From assembly GCF_003989135.1 (NCBI RefSeq), contig NZ_RYZZ01000001.1, positions 62,001-126,000 of the forward strand: 64,000 nt of DNA, written 5' to 3'. Every line of letters starts with the position of its first letter. Positions within the stretch are counted from its first letter, which is position 1. Origin of the DNA: Peribacillus cavernae. Its GTDB lineage: Bacteria; Bacillota; Bacilli; Bacillales; DSM-1321. Made by a program: the position numbers and the translations under genes. Shown here piece by piece: positions 26,883 to 35,717 of this stretch. The notes beneath the pieces were generated by a model that saw only the letters and a list, made by a program, of their open reading frames with translations, made no database searches and was not told where the DNA came from.

Positions 26883-26915
26883 AAAAGGCCTGATTAAATG
26901 GGAATCAGGCCTTTT
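26883..26915 (-). terminator. Terminator after the gabT-like gene
   Basis: AAAAGGCCTGATT (26883-26895) pairs with AATCAGGCCTTTT (26903-26915) in a 13-bp stem. It should separate yodT-S-R-Q-gabT from ablB-kamR. Confidence 0.85.
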
Positions 26916-26945
26916 GCTGTAAAAAAAACTATTTATATAAAATGC

Positions 26946-28292
26946 TTATAATTTCAACGAATTGCTGCAAGCAACAATTGCTTCCTCCAAGACCTCGAAT
27001 CCCTCATCAAGCTGTTCTTCGGTAATAACCAGTGGAGTAAGCAGCCTGATCACATTACTGTGCAGCCCAGCACTCATCAGCACCAAACCGTTTTCATGGC
27101 AGCGTTCCAGAATCTGCTGTACCAATCTCTTCGCTGGCTTTTTTGTCGTTTTATCCTCAACTATTTCAATTGCACACATAGCGCCAAGATTGCGGACATC
27201 GCCGACTTGTTCGATCTGTTCTTTCAAGGGCGCAAACCGTTCTGTGAATGCTATCCCTATCGATTGTGCATTTTCCAGAAGATTCTCTTCTTCAATCTGT
27301 TCAATGACTGCCAGTGCCGCTGCACATCCCAGCGGGCTTCCACCGTATGTGCCGCCGATTTCTCCGGCATTCGGGACATCCATGATTTCACTCCGGCCAG
27401 AAACGGCACTGATCGGAAAACCTGCGGCAATCGACTTGGACATCGTTATCAAATCGGGGACGACGCCGTGATGTTCCATTGCAAATAGCTTCCCTGTTCT
27501 GCCGAAACCGGTTTGCACCTCATCGGCAATGAACAGAATCCCGTGCTCTTCACAAATGCTTTTCACACCTTTTACAAAATGGCCGGACGGAATATTAAAA
27601 CCGCCCTCGCCTTGAACGGGCTCCATAATGACCGCCGCCACTTCTTCCGGGGATACCTCAGCCAGGAGATATGTTTCAAACTTTTTCAGCAGCTCTTTGT
27701 CATGTTCTTCAGCAGTCTGCCCCGATTGATAGTAGTCCGGGTATGGAAGCTTATACGTATCCGATGGAAATGGACCGAAGCCAAACTTATAGGGCTTTAC
27801 CTTGCTTGTAAGCGACATCGCCATGTAAGTCCGTCCATGGAACCCTCTCTCAAAGGAAATGATCCCTTTCCGGCCGGTATATTTGCGGGCAATCTTCACA
27901 GCATTTTCAACAGCTTCCGCCCCGCTGTTTAAGAAAAACGTTTTTTTCACATGTGATCCTGGGGTTATCTCGTTTAACTTTTCGGCAAGCTTGATGTAAG
28001 GTTCATACATCATGACATGGAAGCATGGATGTATGTAGGAATCCAGCTGTTCTTTGATTGCTTGGACCACCTTCTCAGGGCGATGTCCGGCATTCATTGA
28101 CCCAAGCGCCCCCGCGAAATCAAGGAATGTATTGCCGTCTACATCCGTAAGCAGGGCACCCTTTCCTGATTCGGCAAATACTTTCATCGTATTGAAGGGT
28201 CCCCGGGGGATGCTGGCATCCTTGCGCCTCATTAATGCCTGTGATTTCGGGCCCGGTATTGCTGTTTTAAGATCAATGAATTTATGTTTCAT
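26946..28292 (-). CDS. Class III aminotransferase, probably 4-aminobutyrate transaminase
   Basis: The protein (about 448 residues) is a PLP-dependent class III transaminase resembling GabT: SGAEAVENAVKIAR, GFHGRTYMAM, FIADEVQTGFGRTG, and the PLP Lys in TMSKSIAAGFP (about residue 280). I chose ATG 28292, with GGGGG seven bases upstream; it overlaps the yodQ end by 11 bases. A GABA transaminase here would use the product of YodQ. It could instead act on another omega-amine in the lysine route. Confidence 0.82.
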   Translation of the reverse strand: MKHKFIDLKTAIPGPKSQALMRRKDASIPRGPFNTMKVFAESGKGALLTDVDGNTFLDFAGALGSMNAGHRPEKVVQAIKEQLDSYIHPCFHVMMYEPYIKLAEKLNEITPGSHVKKTFFLNSGAEAVENAVKIARKYTGRKGIISFERGFHGRTYMAMSLTSKVKPYKFGFGPFPSDTYKLPYPDYYQSGQTAEEHDKELLKKFETYLLAEVSPEEVAAVIMEPVQGEGGFNIPSGHFVKGVKSICEEHGILFIADEVQTGFGRTGKLFAMEHHGVVPDLITMSKSIAAGFPISAVSGRSEIMDVPNAGEIGGTYGGSPLGCAAALAVIEQIEEENLLENAQSIGIAFTERFAPLKEQIEQVGDVRNLGAMCAIEIVEDKTTKKPAKRLVQQILERCHENGLVLMSAGLHSNVIRLLTPLVITEEQLDEGFEVLEEAIVACSNSLKL

Positions 28293-29583
28293 TTTCAGTT
28301 CCCCCTTCATAGACTGCCGGTTCCGCTGTGCCGCACCAGTTAATGATTGAAAGCGCGATAATTTCCGCGGCTTCGATGACTTTGTCTATTTCAATATATT
28401 CATCGGCATCATGGGCCAATTCAGTCTTCCCCGGCCCAAAAACAACGACCGGTATCCCGCCAATATTGGAAAGATAACCGCCATCGGTGCCCCATGGTGC
28501 GGCTTCAATTACAGGCTGTTTACCTTTGACTGCTAAAAAACTCTCGGAAATGGTTTGCATTAACGGGTGATTCAACTCAAGGTTTCCCGGAAGCCACCTG
28601 GCCCCAAACAACTCCAGCTCAATCGGTTTTGCTTGAAACCATTCATTGCCTGTATTCAAACGGGCAATACAGTCCTCAAGTGCTCTTTCAGCAGCTTCCA
28701 TTGTTTCAGCGGGTGCAATCCCGAACCTGCCTTCAATGACAGCTGTATCCGGGACAGATGACGGCCATTCACCGCTTGAGATCTTCCCGATATTAATTGG
28801 TATTGGGATCGGAATCGTTTTATAGAGCGGATGATTCAGCATATCATTTCGTTCTTTTTCCAGTTTCGTAATTTCATTGATCACATCCATCGCCAGTTCT
28901 ATCGCATTAACCCCTTCATATCTTGTGCCGCCGTGGGCGGACTTGCCTTTTATCGTGAGCCTGAACCACATCGACCCCTGCTGGAGTGGAAATAGCTTCA
29001 TATTCGTCGGTTCCGGGATAATCGCCCCATCGGCATGATAGCCCCTTAATACAGCCGCCAGGGTTCCGGCACCGCCGCTCTCCTCTTCGATGACACTTTG
29101 AAAAATGACATCCCCCTTTAATTCGATTTCCAGGGATATAATCGCTTCCAGGGCCAGAATCAATGAAACAGTTCCGCCCTTCATGTCGGTCGTTCCCCGG
29201 CCAAACACCTTGCCGTCTTGCACCATGCCGCTGAATGGATCCTCTTGCCAATCTGTAAGATTGCCTTCAGGTACTACATCAATATGGCCATTCAATATCA
29301 GTGACTTCCCGCCGCCTTTTCCTTTCTTGACAGCGACAAGATTAGGATTGCCGCTGAAATCCGTTCGATCACAATAAAAATTGGGATGATTACGCAATTT
29401 CTCATCGCCAATTTCCCATAAATCAATGGACAGCCCCAGCTCCCTGCATGTTTCTGCCATCAGTGCCTGGGCCTTTCCCTCCTGCCCTCTTCTGCTCGGT
29501 TCCTGGACGAGTCTTTGCAAAAGCTTTATTCCTTTCATCCGGTGTTGTTTCAGCCATTGTTGGATGTCGTGCCCATGAGCCAT
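28282..29583 (-). CDS. yodQ: M20 family deacetylase YodQ
   Basis: The 433-residue protein is a Zn-dependent M20 (ArgE/DapE-type) amidohydrolase: NGHIDVVP (first metal ligand and Asp), FGRGTTDMKGG (bridging Asp), EEESGG (general base Glu), and the C-terminal His ligand region. In the kam cluster it is inferred to remove the acetyl group from a 4-acetamidobutyrate-type intermediate. GAGGAG precedes the ATG. It is coupled to the gabT-like gene and follows yodR by 18 bases. Confidence 0.88.
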   Translation of the reverse strand: MAHGHDIQQWLKQHRMKGIKLLQRLVQEPSRRGQEGKAQALMAETCRELGLSIDLWEIGDEKLRNHPNFYCDRTDFSGNPNLVAVKKGKGGGKSLILNGHIDVVPEGNLTDWQEDPFSGMVQDGKVFGRGTTDMKGGTVSLILALEAIISLEIELKGDVIFQSVIEEESGGAGTLAAVLRGYHADGAIIPEPTNMKLFPLQQGSMWFRLTIKGKSAHGGTRYEGVNAIELAMDVINEITKLEKERNDMLNHPLYKTIPIPIPINIGKISSGEWPSSVPDTAVIEGRFGIAPAETMEAAERALEDCIARLNTGNEWFQAKPIELELFGARWLPGNLELNHPLMQTISESFLAVKGKQPVIEAAPWGTDGGYLSNIGGIPVVVFGPGKTELAHDADEYIEIDKVIEAAEIIALSIINWCGTAEPAVYEGGTENET

Positions 29584-29601
29584 ATAACACTCCTCCTGTT
29601 T

Positions 29602-30267
29602 CTACTCACGATAAACCGTAAGCGTATCTGACACTTGAAATGAAGCTTCTGTATATTTTTTTATGTCATCGATTGTAAAAGGGGCAAACAAATCGGTTAA
29701 CAGCAGCCCGTCAGCCAAAACAGAAAATACACCCATTTCTGTTATCACCATATGTACACACTCTTTAGCAGTCTGCGGCAGGGTGCAATTTTTTACAAGC
29801 TTTGATGAACCGGTTTTTTCTCGATGATTCATGAGGACAATCACCTTTTTTGCTTTTGCGGCAAGCTCCATGGCCCCTCCCATACCGGGTACCCTTTTAC
29901 CGGGAACAATCCAGTTGGCAAGATCGCCGCTTTCGCTTACCTGAAGTGCGCCGAGTATCGTCACGTCCACCAGGCCTTTACGGATCATCCCGAATGCAGC
30001 CGTGCTGTCGCAATACGAAGCACCGACCTGTAACGTGACCGGGTAACCGCCAGCATTGCATAAATGGGCGTCTTCTTTCCCTAAATCCGGTGATTTTCCC
30101 ATCCCGACAATTCCGTTTTCAGCGTGGAACATGATTGTATGATCCGCTGGCAAATGGTCAGGTACAAGAGAAGGAATGCCAATGCCGAGATTAACAAGCA
30201 TCCCGTCTTTAATTTCCATTGCAGCGCGCCTGGCAATCTTATGTCTTACTTCTACTCCCAAACCCAT
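29602..30267 (-). CDS. yodR: CoA-transferase subunit B (YodR)
   Basis: The protein (about 221 residues) is the B subunit of a 3-oxoacid CoA-transferase. The catalytic Glu lies in FHAENGIVGMG (about residue 50), and GIGIPSLVPDHLP and MGGAMELAAKAKKV fit the family. I chose ATG 30267; it overlaps the yodS end by 16 bases, as expected for two subunits of one enzyme. The substrate is inferred to be a beta-lysine breakdown 3-oxo acid. Confidence 0.92.
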   Translation of the reverse strand: MGLGVEVRHKIARRAAMEIKDGMLVNLGIGIPSLVPDHLPADHTIMFHAENGIVGMGKSPDLGKEDAHLCNAGGYPVTLQVGASYCDSTAAFGMIRKGLVDVTILGALQVSESGDLANWIVPGKRVPGMGGAMELAAKAKKVIVLMNHREKTGSSKLVKNCTLPQTAKECVHMVITEMGVFSVLADGLLLTDLFAPFTIDDIKKYTEASFQVSDTLTVYRE

Positions 30268-30950
30268 TGCCAATCAACCCCTTTCGATTCGACGATATGG
30301 TCGATAAACACGCCCGGTGTAACCACTTCCTCTGGATCAAGGGTACCGAGCGGGACAATTTCAGCAGCCTCAACGATCGTAATCTTCCCTGCCATGGCGG
30401 CTAATGGATTTGTATTACGGGCACTTTTATCAAATATCAGATTTCCATACGGATCTGCTTTTTTGGCGTAAACAATCGAGACGTCTGCTGTCAGGGCTGT
30501 TTCAACTAAGAAGCTTTTTCCAGCCAGGGTGACTGTTTGCTTGTCGCTGTTTACAATTTCTTCTTCCAATCCAATGTCTGTAAGGATGCCGCCAAGACCC
30601 ATTCCTCCGGCCCGCATCCTTTCCACAAGCGTCCCTTGCGGCGAAAATTCAACTTCGAGCTCTCCTGAAGTCATATATTTCCCGGCATTCGGATTGGAGC
30701 CGATATGTGAAACGATGATTTTCTTTGCGCGCTTTTCCGTCACTATTTTGCCGATGCCGATATCAGGGAATCCGGTATCATTGCCGATCAAGGTCAGCTC
30801 TTTAATACCAGAGTCCAAAATTAAATTAACTAAGCCAGGCGGTGTACCGATTCCTCCAAACCCGCCGAACATGATGCTCATTCCATCCTTGAATAAATAG
30901 GTAATATCAGTTAGCCCGCATATCTTATCAAACGTATTTTGTATCAACAC
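30252..30950 (-). CDS. yodS: CoA-transferase subunit A (YodS)
   Basis: The 232-residue A subunit carries the CoA-binding motif FGGFGGIGTPPGL (about residue 28-40), TLIGNDTG and the C-terminal EVVTPGVFIDHIVE. The start is GTG, with GGAAGTGG upstream. It lies 15 bases after yodT and pairs with YodR to move CoA between acids. Confidence 0.92.
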   Translation of the reverse strand: MLIQNTFDKICGLTDITYLFKDGMSIMFGGFGGIGTPPGLVNLILDSGIKELTLIGNDTGFPDIGIGKIVTEKRAKKIIVSHIGSNPNAGKYMTSGELEVEFSPQGTLVERMRAGGMGLGGILTDIGLEEEIVNSDKQTVTLAGKSFLVETALTADVSIVYAKKADPYGNLIFDKSARNTNPLAAMAGKITIVEAAEIVPLGTLDPEEVVTPGVFIDHIVESKGVDWQWVWE

Positions 30951-30964
30951 TTTCCACTTCCCTG

Positions 30965-32317
30965 TTAAGGAGTCATCGGTTCGGACAACAATGTTTCTGC
31001 AAATTGCGAAAATGTGTTTTTCAACCTGCGGATGAGCTCTTCGATTTCGCGTTTGTTGATCGAAAGCGGCGGTGAAATAATGATGGCGGCCCCGGTGACC
31101 CCATCCAGCCCGGCAGCGGCCGGATACAAAAGCAGGCCGTTATCGGCTGCCAGGCCGATGATTTTATTGGTGATGTCAATGCCGGCCGGGAATGGTTCCT
31201 TGGCTTTTTGATCTTTGACAAATTCAATTCCGATGAGAAGACCCTTTCCGCGGACATCGCCAATAAATGAATAGCGACTTGCGAGCTTATCGAGCAGATT
31301 GCGTAAATACACACCGGCTGTCGCGGCTTTTTCAAAGATCCCGTTTTTCTCCAGATACTCAAGGACCGCCAGTGAAACGGCACAGGATTGGGGGTTTGCA
31401 CTGAAGGTATGCCCTCCCATGATCGATTTTGAACCATTTAAAATTGGCTCGATTACTTTATCCGTCATCACTGCGGCAGCGATCGGCGTATACCCTCCGC
31501 TCATTCCCTTGCCGAATGTGATGATGTCAGGCTCCACACCCCAGTGATCACAGGCAAGCATTTTCCCGGTCCGGCCAAATCCGGTCATCACTTCATCAGC
31601 AATAAATAAGACTTCATATTTTTCACAGATTCGCTTTATCTCAGGGAAATAGCCATCCGGCGGGGCAATCGCCGCCCCCGCTGCGCCGATTACAGGCTCG
31701 GCAATAAAAGCGGCAACATTGTCAGGGCCTATTCTGCGGATAGCCGACTCTAAATCCGCTGCACAGGCCAGCCCGCAGCTTGTTTCCTCGAGGTTATATG
31801 GACAGCGGTAGCAATACGGCGGGGAAACGGCCGGGTAAGACTCCAGAATAGCTGTAAACCTTTCCCGCCTCAGCGGATGCCCTGACATTGATAATGCTCC
31901 AAGTGTAATTCCGTGGTAGCTCATCCATCTGGAAATAATTCTATTTTTTTTCGGTTTTCCTTTTTCCTGCCAGTGCTGTATCGCAATTTTAAGAGCTGTC
32001 TCCGTTGCCTCCGAGCCGCTGTTCACAAAAAAACTCCAGGTGTATCGGTCATCCGTCATCGCAGCAATTTTCGATGCAAGAGCTTCAGCTGCCTCGCTGG
32101 TAAATTGTGACCGATAAACAAACGAAACCTGCTTTGCCTGTTCAACCATTGCTGTTGCAATCTCTTCCACTCCATGTCCAATGTTTGCGGTCACGGCCCC
32201 GGACGCGGCATCAAGATATTCCTTTTCGTCCGTATCATATAAATAAACACCTTTTCCATGACTGATCATCGGATATTCTCCATCGAGGACAGGCTTGATC
32301 AATGATGAATGCTTCAT
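30965..32317 (-). CDS. yodT: Class III aminotransferase YodT
   Basis: The protein (about 450 residues) is a PLP-dependent class III transaminase: FFVNSGSEATETALKIA, SYHGITLGALSMSG, FIADEVMTGFGRTG and the PLP Lys in TFGKGMSGGY (about residue 270). In the cluster it is inferred to transaminate N6-acetyl-beta-lysine. The start is uncertain: GTG 32329 has AGGAG one base before it, and ATG 32317 has GAGGAG one base before it; I list the ATG. It is the first gene of yodT-S-R-Q-gabT. A terminator upstream separates it from the YjcZ gene. Confidence 0.88.
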   Translation of the reverse strand: MKHSSLIKPVLDGEYPMISHGKGVYLYDTDEKEYLDAASGAVTANIGHGVEEIATAMVEQAKQVSFVYRSQFTSEAAEALASKIAAMTDDRYTWSFFVNSGSEATETALKIAIQHWQEKGKPKKNRIISRWMSYHGITLGALSMSGHPLRRERFTAILESYPAVSPPYCYRCPYNLEETSCGLACAADLESAIRRIGPDNVAAFIAEPVIGAAGAAIAPPDGYFPEIKRICEKYEVLFIADEVMTGFGRTGKMLACDHWGVEPDIITFGKGMSGGYTPIAAAVMTDKVIEPILNGSKSIMGGHTFSANPQSCAVSLAVLEYLEKNGIFEKAATAGVYLRNLLDKLASRYSFIGDVRGKGLLIGIEFVKDQKAKEPFPAGIDITNKIIGLAADNGLLLYPAAAGLDGVTGAAIIISPPLSINKREIEELIRRLKNTFSQFAETLLSEPMTP

Positions 32318-32368
32318 GCTCCTCTGCACGCTCCTTTTTCGCCTCAGGCAAAACTGGCAATATAGTAA

Positions 32369-32376
32369 AGTGTATG
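32369..32376 (-). promoter_or_regulatory. Possible SigE -10 element upstream of yodT
   Basis: CATACACT on the minus strand fits the mother-cell SigE -10 consensus CATACANT. The -35 region is weak. It lies about 40 bases before the yodT start, which would place the operon under sporulation control, as reported for kam genes in other Bacillus species. Confidence 0.4.
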
Positions 32377-32426
32377 ATGAAGCAGCTATAATCTTTCATG
32401 CTATTTAATAATTAGCCGGCATAATA

Positions 32427-32464
32427 AAAAACAGCTGAAATCGTGATGATTTCAGCTGTTTTTT
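32427..32464 (-). terminator. Terminator between yjcZ-like gene and yodT
   Basis: A 14-15 bp stem with AACAGCTGAAATC and GATTTCAGCTGTT arms and a T run on both sides. Confidence 0.8.
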
Positions 32465-32577
32465 ATTGATTGTATGAAAATACTATCCAAACTATACGAT
32501 TTACTATCCAACCCTGCGATGCAACTGCGACTTTATTGGTAATAAAACAACTTTTAATCTTGTCCTTTTTTACCTGC

Positions 32578-32611
32578 AAAAAAAGGCCGGCCCCAAGTAT
32601 GAGACCGGCTT
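32578..32611 (-). terminator. Terminator directly after the YjcZ-type gene
   Basis: On the minus strand AGCCGGTC pairs around a small loop with GGCCGGC and is followed by seven T. A second terminator follows at 32427-32464. Confidence 0.65.
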
Positions 32612-32621
32612 CTTATGACTA

Positions 32622-32765
32622 TTAGTTGTAGCTGAAGGAGGCACCGATAATGATTAGAAGAATGAACAATACGACGATTAACGCAAAACCGCCGCCAAAG
32701 CCGCCGCCGTAGCCACCACCGTCACCATATCCACCCTGACCATATCCACATCCGCATCCGTACAT
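32622..32765 (-). CDS. YjcZ family sporulation peptide
   Basis: The 47-residue protein has a Gly/Tyr-rich N-terminal half (MYGCGCGYGQGGYG) and a hydrophobic membrane segment FALIVVLFILLIIIGASF, the signature of the YjcZ family of small sporulation-associated peptides. GAGGAG stands about nine bases before the ATG. Two Cys near the start could form disulfides. It is too short for ordinary ORF calling and stands alone, followed by two terminators. Confidence 0.9.
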   Translation of the reverse strand: MYGCGCGYGQGGYGDGGGYGGGFGGGFALIVVLFILLIIIGASFSYN

Positions 32766-32881
32766 GAAATCCACTCCTCTTCATTTCTAAATTCTCATTA
32801 CACCCTTACAATATGTAAATCAGCCCGCCCTGGTGTGTGTATTCGCCTATTTTAAAAAAAGATTACATTTTTGTGTTTTTT

Positions 32882-32934
32882 CTATTTCTGTCTATTACAA
32901 ATTGGAGTATAATTTGAAAACAGACAGAAAATAG
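32882..32934 (+). promoter_or_regulatory. Promoter with flanking inverted repeat, SGNH gene
   Basis: TATAAT at 32908-32913 sits at the centre of an inverted repeat: CTATTTCTGTC (32882-32892) and GACAGAAAATAG (32923-32934). The -35 is poor. The symmetrical arms around the -10 suggest an operator. Confidence 0.45.
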
Positions 32935-32968
32935 TATAAATAATAAATTGACTTTTGGGGGAAAGGTT

Positions 32969-34075
32969 TTGAAAAAGAAGGACTGGTTCAATGCTCCTTA
33001 CATCACAGTTTCAGTCGTGATTATATTGTTTTGTTTTTTCACGTTCCAAAAAAGCCAGACAACATACGGTTTCGATGAAACATTAACTGTTTATGAAAAG
33101 ATGAAAGAGAAAGACCCAATAAGATATACGGTGATTGGCGACAGTATCGGCCGCGGATCTGGTGCCGAAACACCCGGACAAAAGTGGTTTAAAGTTTTAG
33201 AGAGAAGGATGTTTAGCGAGCATGGCATACGAATGTCCGGTAGCTATATTGTCCAAAGCGGCGCTACTTCTTTTGAAGGATTATATAGGCTGTCACAATT
33301 TGAGAATTCGGGCAAGTCAGACCTTGTTTTCATCATCTTTGGGGAAAATGACCGGAAATATATGAAGGCTAAGGATTTCAGTGTCATATATGAGTCGCTT
33401 ATCAGAAAAGCGAAAGCCGTTTATCCTAAGGCCGAAATTATGACGATCACTGAGAGCTGCCTGACATCCAATGACTTTGCTGCAGAAATCGATGCTATTT
33501 CAGACCATTATCATGCATCACATATTGATATGCGGCCCGTATTTCAAAAAACAGGATTATCCGCTGCGGAGCTTACAAAGGATCTTGTTCATCCAAATGG
33601 ACGCGGTTATCAACTTTATGCCGATGCGATTTATCAGCAGTTAACACAGGATACGATTAGAAAAAAAGAGATTGCTGCAATTGTTGATCCTATTCATGAA
33701 GACACGTATGAGAATTACGAGTCGATTTCTTCTTTTCAAAGAAAAGAAGGATTTATCATAAAGGATGGCTATATGACCAGCGGCCAAAAAGGAAGTCAAC
33801 TTGAAGCAGAGTTCTATGGAAATGCACTCGGGGTGAATCTTCTGAGAAGTCCTGACGGCGGGGAAATAAAGGTATATATCGATGGGAAATTCGTGACTTC
33901 CATGAGCACCTGGTGGCCCTTTGCAAGTGAGCGAAATCTATATATCGCCAACGGTTTATCAAATGGCGTCCACACCGTTCGCTTCGAAGTATCGGGCGGG
34001 AAGTCACATAACAACATTTCAAATGACTCGATGACCCGCATCTCCTCGATTATTGTAAGTAAATCTTCTAAATAA
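32969..34075 (+). CDS. Membrane-anchored SGNH/GDSL hydrolase
   Basis: The protein (about 368 residues) has an N-terminal membrane anchor (YITVSVVIILFCFF), an SGNH esterase domain (GDSIGRGSG with the nucleophile Ser; GENDRKY; DLVHPNGRGY with the Asp and His) and a C-terminal beta domain (about residues 255-365). Such enzymes act on acetyl or acyl groups of wall polymers or polysaccharide. I chose TTG 32969; the frame is open from 32948. It does not resemble a neighbour's family closely enough to name. It ends at a terminator shared with ypqE. Confidence 0.85.
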   Translation: MKKKDWFNAPYITVSVVIILFCFFTFQKSQTTYGFDETLTVYEKMKEKDPIRYTVIGDSIGRGSGAETPGQKWFKVLERRMFSEHGIRMSGSYIVQSGATSFEGLYRLSQFENSGKSDLVFIIFGENDRKYMKAKDFSVIYESLIRKAKAVYPKAEIMTITESCLTSNDFAAEIDAISDHYHASHIDMRPVFQKTGLSAAELTKDLVHPNGRGYQLYADAIYQQLTQDTIRKKEIAAIVDPIHEDTYENYESISSFQRKEGFIIKDGYMTSGQKGSQLEAEFYGNALGVNLLRSPDGGEIKVYIDGKFVTSMSTWWPFASERNLYIANGLSNGVHTVRFEVSGGKSHNNISNDSMTRISSIIVSKSSK

Positions 34076-34104
34076 AAAACTCCGCGCCGGGCGCGGAGTT
34101 TTTT
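34076..34104. terminator. Bidirectional terminator, SGNH gene and ypqE
   Basis: AAACTCCGCGCC and GGCGCGGAGTTT arms with A and T runs on the two sides, between convergent genes. Confidence 0.9.
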
Positions 34105-34592
34105 TATTTCGGTTTGATTGTCAAAAGAGGTGTTTCTCCTCTTTTCAATTGTACTTCGGTCGTCTTATCGATACTTTCAGCAAGATCCCCATTTGTAATG
34201 ATGATCGGCGTCACTGTACTTTTTGCTTTTTCCTTGATGATCGCAAGGTCGAATGTTACCAGTTTATCACCTTTTTTAACCTTGTCTCCTACTTTTACAA
34301 AGCTCTCAAAACCTTCTCCATTTAAGGAAACTGTCTCCAAGCCGATGTGTATCAGTATTTCGATGCCATTGTCTGTCTGCAGACCAACCGCATGCTTGGT
34401 AGGAAAAACTTGCAGCACCTTGGCATCGAGCGGTGCAACCACCACTCCTTCAGCAGGTTCAATCGCAAGTCCATCCCCCATCATTCTCTCTGAAAAAACG
34501 GGATCCGGGACGTCTTCAAGCTGTACAAGCTTCCCTGTTACCGGAGAGGTCACGATTTCTTCGGTTTTCTTGCCAAATAATTTCTTAAACAA
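34104..34592 (-). CDS. ypqE: PTS glucose-type IIA component
   Basis: The protein (about 162 residues) is a stand-alone EIIA-Glc-like phosphocarrier. The phosphorylated His lies in EILIHIGLETVSLNG (about residue 85), with a second His region in FPTKHAVGLQ and the C-terminal GDKVKKGDKLVTFD. It takes phosphate from HPr and passes it to a IIB or regulates other proteins. TTG 34592 gives MFKKLFGKKTEE; the frame is open to 34619 from another TTG. B. subtilis has a similar lone IIA next to msrA/msrB. Confidence 0.85.
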   Translation of the reverse strand: MFKKLFGKKTEEIVTSPVTGKLVQLEDVPDPVFSERMMGDGLAIEPAEGVVVAPLDAKVLQVFPTKHAVGLQTDNGIEILIHIGLETVSLNGEGFESFVKVGDKVKKGDKLVTFDLAIIKEKAKSTVTPIIITNGDLAESIDKTTEVQLKRGETPLLTIKPK

Positions 34593-34664
34593 ATCATACA
34601 CCAACCTTTGCTCAAACAATTGTCTATACAGTGTTGCCCTATTAATAAATGCTGTATTTATTGT

Positions 34665-35099
34665 TTAATTAAACAAATTTTTGTATTCGCCATAGCCTTC
34701 TTTTTCAAGTTCATTCACAGGAATGAACTTTAACGCCGCTGAGTTGATGCAATATCGCAAGCCGGATGGCCCTGGTCCGTCATTAAAGACATGCCCTAAA
34801 TGGGAATCTGCTGTTTTGCTGCGTACTTCCGTGCGCCTCATTCCGTGCGTTAAATCGGTTTTTTCGATGACTTCTTCTTCACCGAGCGGCTTAGTAAAGC
34901 TTGGCCATCCGCAGTCAGAATCAAATTTATCCTTGGAGGTAAACAAAGGTGTTCCGGAAACAATATCCACATACAGCCCTTCCTCTTTATGATTCCAAAA
35001 TTCATTATAATGCGGCCGCTCTGTGCCGTTATTTTGTGTGACCTCGTATTGTATAGGAGTCAGCTTCTGTTTTAATTCTTCTTTATTAAACTTACTCAT
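34665..35099 (-). CDS. msrB: Peptide methionine-R-sulfoxide reductase
   Basis: The 144-residue protein reduces R-methionine sulfoxide in proteins. It has [36 protein letters not shown] with the catalytic Cys, and the MsrB fold. The two Zn-binding CxxC pairs found in many MsrB are absent. I chose ATG 35099, which overlaps the msrA stop; GGGGTG lies upstream. Confidence 0.96.
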   Translation of the reverse strand: MSKFNKEELKQKLTPIQYEVTQNNGTERPHYNEFWNHKEEGLYVDIVSGTPLFTSKDKFDSDCGWPSFTKPLGEEEVIEKTDLTHGMRRTEVRSKTADSHLGHVFNDGPGPSGLRYCINSAALKFIPVNELEKEGYGEYKNLFN

Positions 35100-35631
35100 T
35101 TGATTCACCCCAATTTTTGTCAATAAATGCAGCACGTCCTGAACCTATGCGGTACGCGTTATAGTGTGCAGGCTGTTTTTTGTAGTAATCCTGATGATAC
35201 CCTTCAGCAGGATAAAACTCTTTCACAGGCAATATAGGCGTTACAATCGGACGGGAAAAGCGGCTGCTTTCCTGTAATTTCGCTTTCGATTGTTCGGCCA
35301 TTTCTTTTTGTTCCTGGTTATGGTAAAAAATTGCTGTTTGATAAGAACTTCCCCTGTCACCAAACTGGCCGCCCGCATCAGTCGGATCAATCTGCTGCCA
35401 AAACAGTTCAACTAGCTTTTCATATCGGAACACTTTCGGATCGAACGTGATTTGAACAGCTTCGTAATGTCCGGTTGTATCCGAGCAGACCTCTTCATAT
35501 GTGGGGTTTGCTTTCGTCCCCCCGGTATATCCGGAGACGACTGACTCGATTCCGGGCTGTTCGTGGAACGGCTTTACCATGCACCAAAAACAGCCGCCGG
35601 CGAAGGTTGCTTTCTCAAAAGTCTTTGTCAT
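35092..35631 (-). CDS. msrA: Peptide methionine-S-sulfoxide reductase
   Basis: The 179-residue protein has the active-site GGCFWC motif near residue 13 and the family segments GYTGG and [12 protein letters not shown]. It reduces S-methionine sulfoxide in damaged proteins. It is the first gene of msrA-msrB, overlapping msrB by eight bases, and acts together with it against oxidative damage. Confidence 0.97.
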   Translation of the reverse strand: MTKTFEKATFAGGCFWCMVKPFHEQPGIESVVSGYTGGTKANPTYEEVCSDTTGHYEAVQITFDPKVFRYEKLVELFWQQIDPTDAGGQFGDRGSSYQTAIFYHNQEQKEMAEQSKAKLQESSRFSRPIVTPILPVKEFYPAEGYHQDYYKKQPAHYNAYRIGSGRAAFIDKNWGESNE

Positions 35632-35717
35632 TGACCATCATCCTCCATTTCAGCCTATTTAATGCATTCTAACGTTTTTTTCGATTGCTGTAAAATGATT
35701 TGCAACATGTTTAACCT

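Noticed and set aside
27060-27488. Long plus-strand frames opposite the aminotransferase and other minus-strand genes
   Set aside because: They mirror well-supported enzymes on the other strand and lack start signals.
32369-32500. Sigma-54 promoter in front of yodT
   Set aside because: TTGCC words are present but no GG-N10-GC spacing; a SigE-like -10 fits better.
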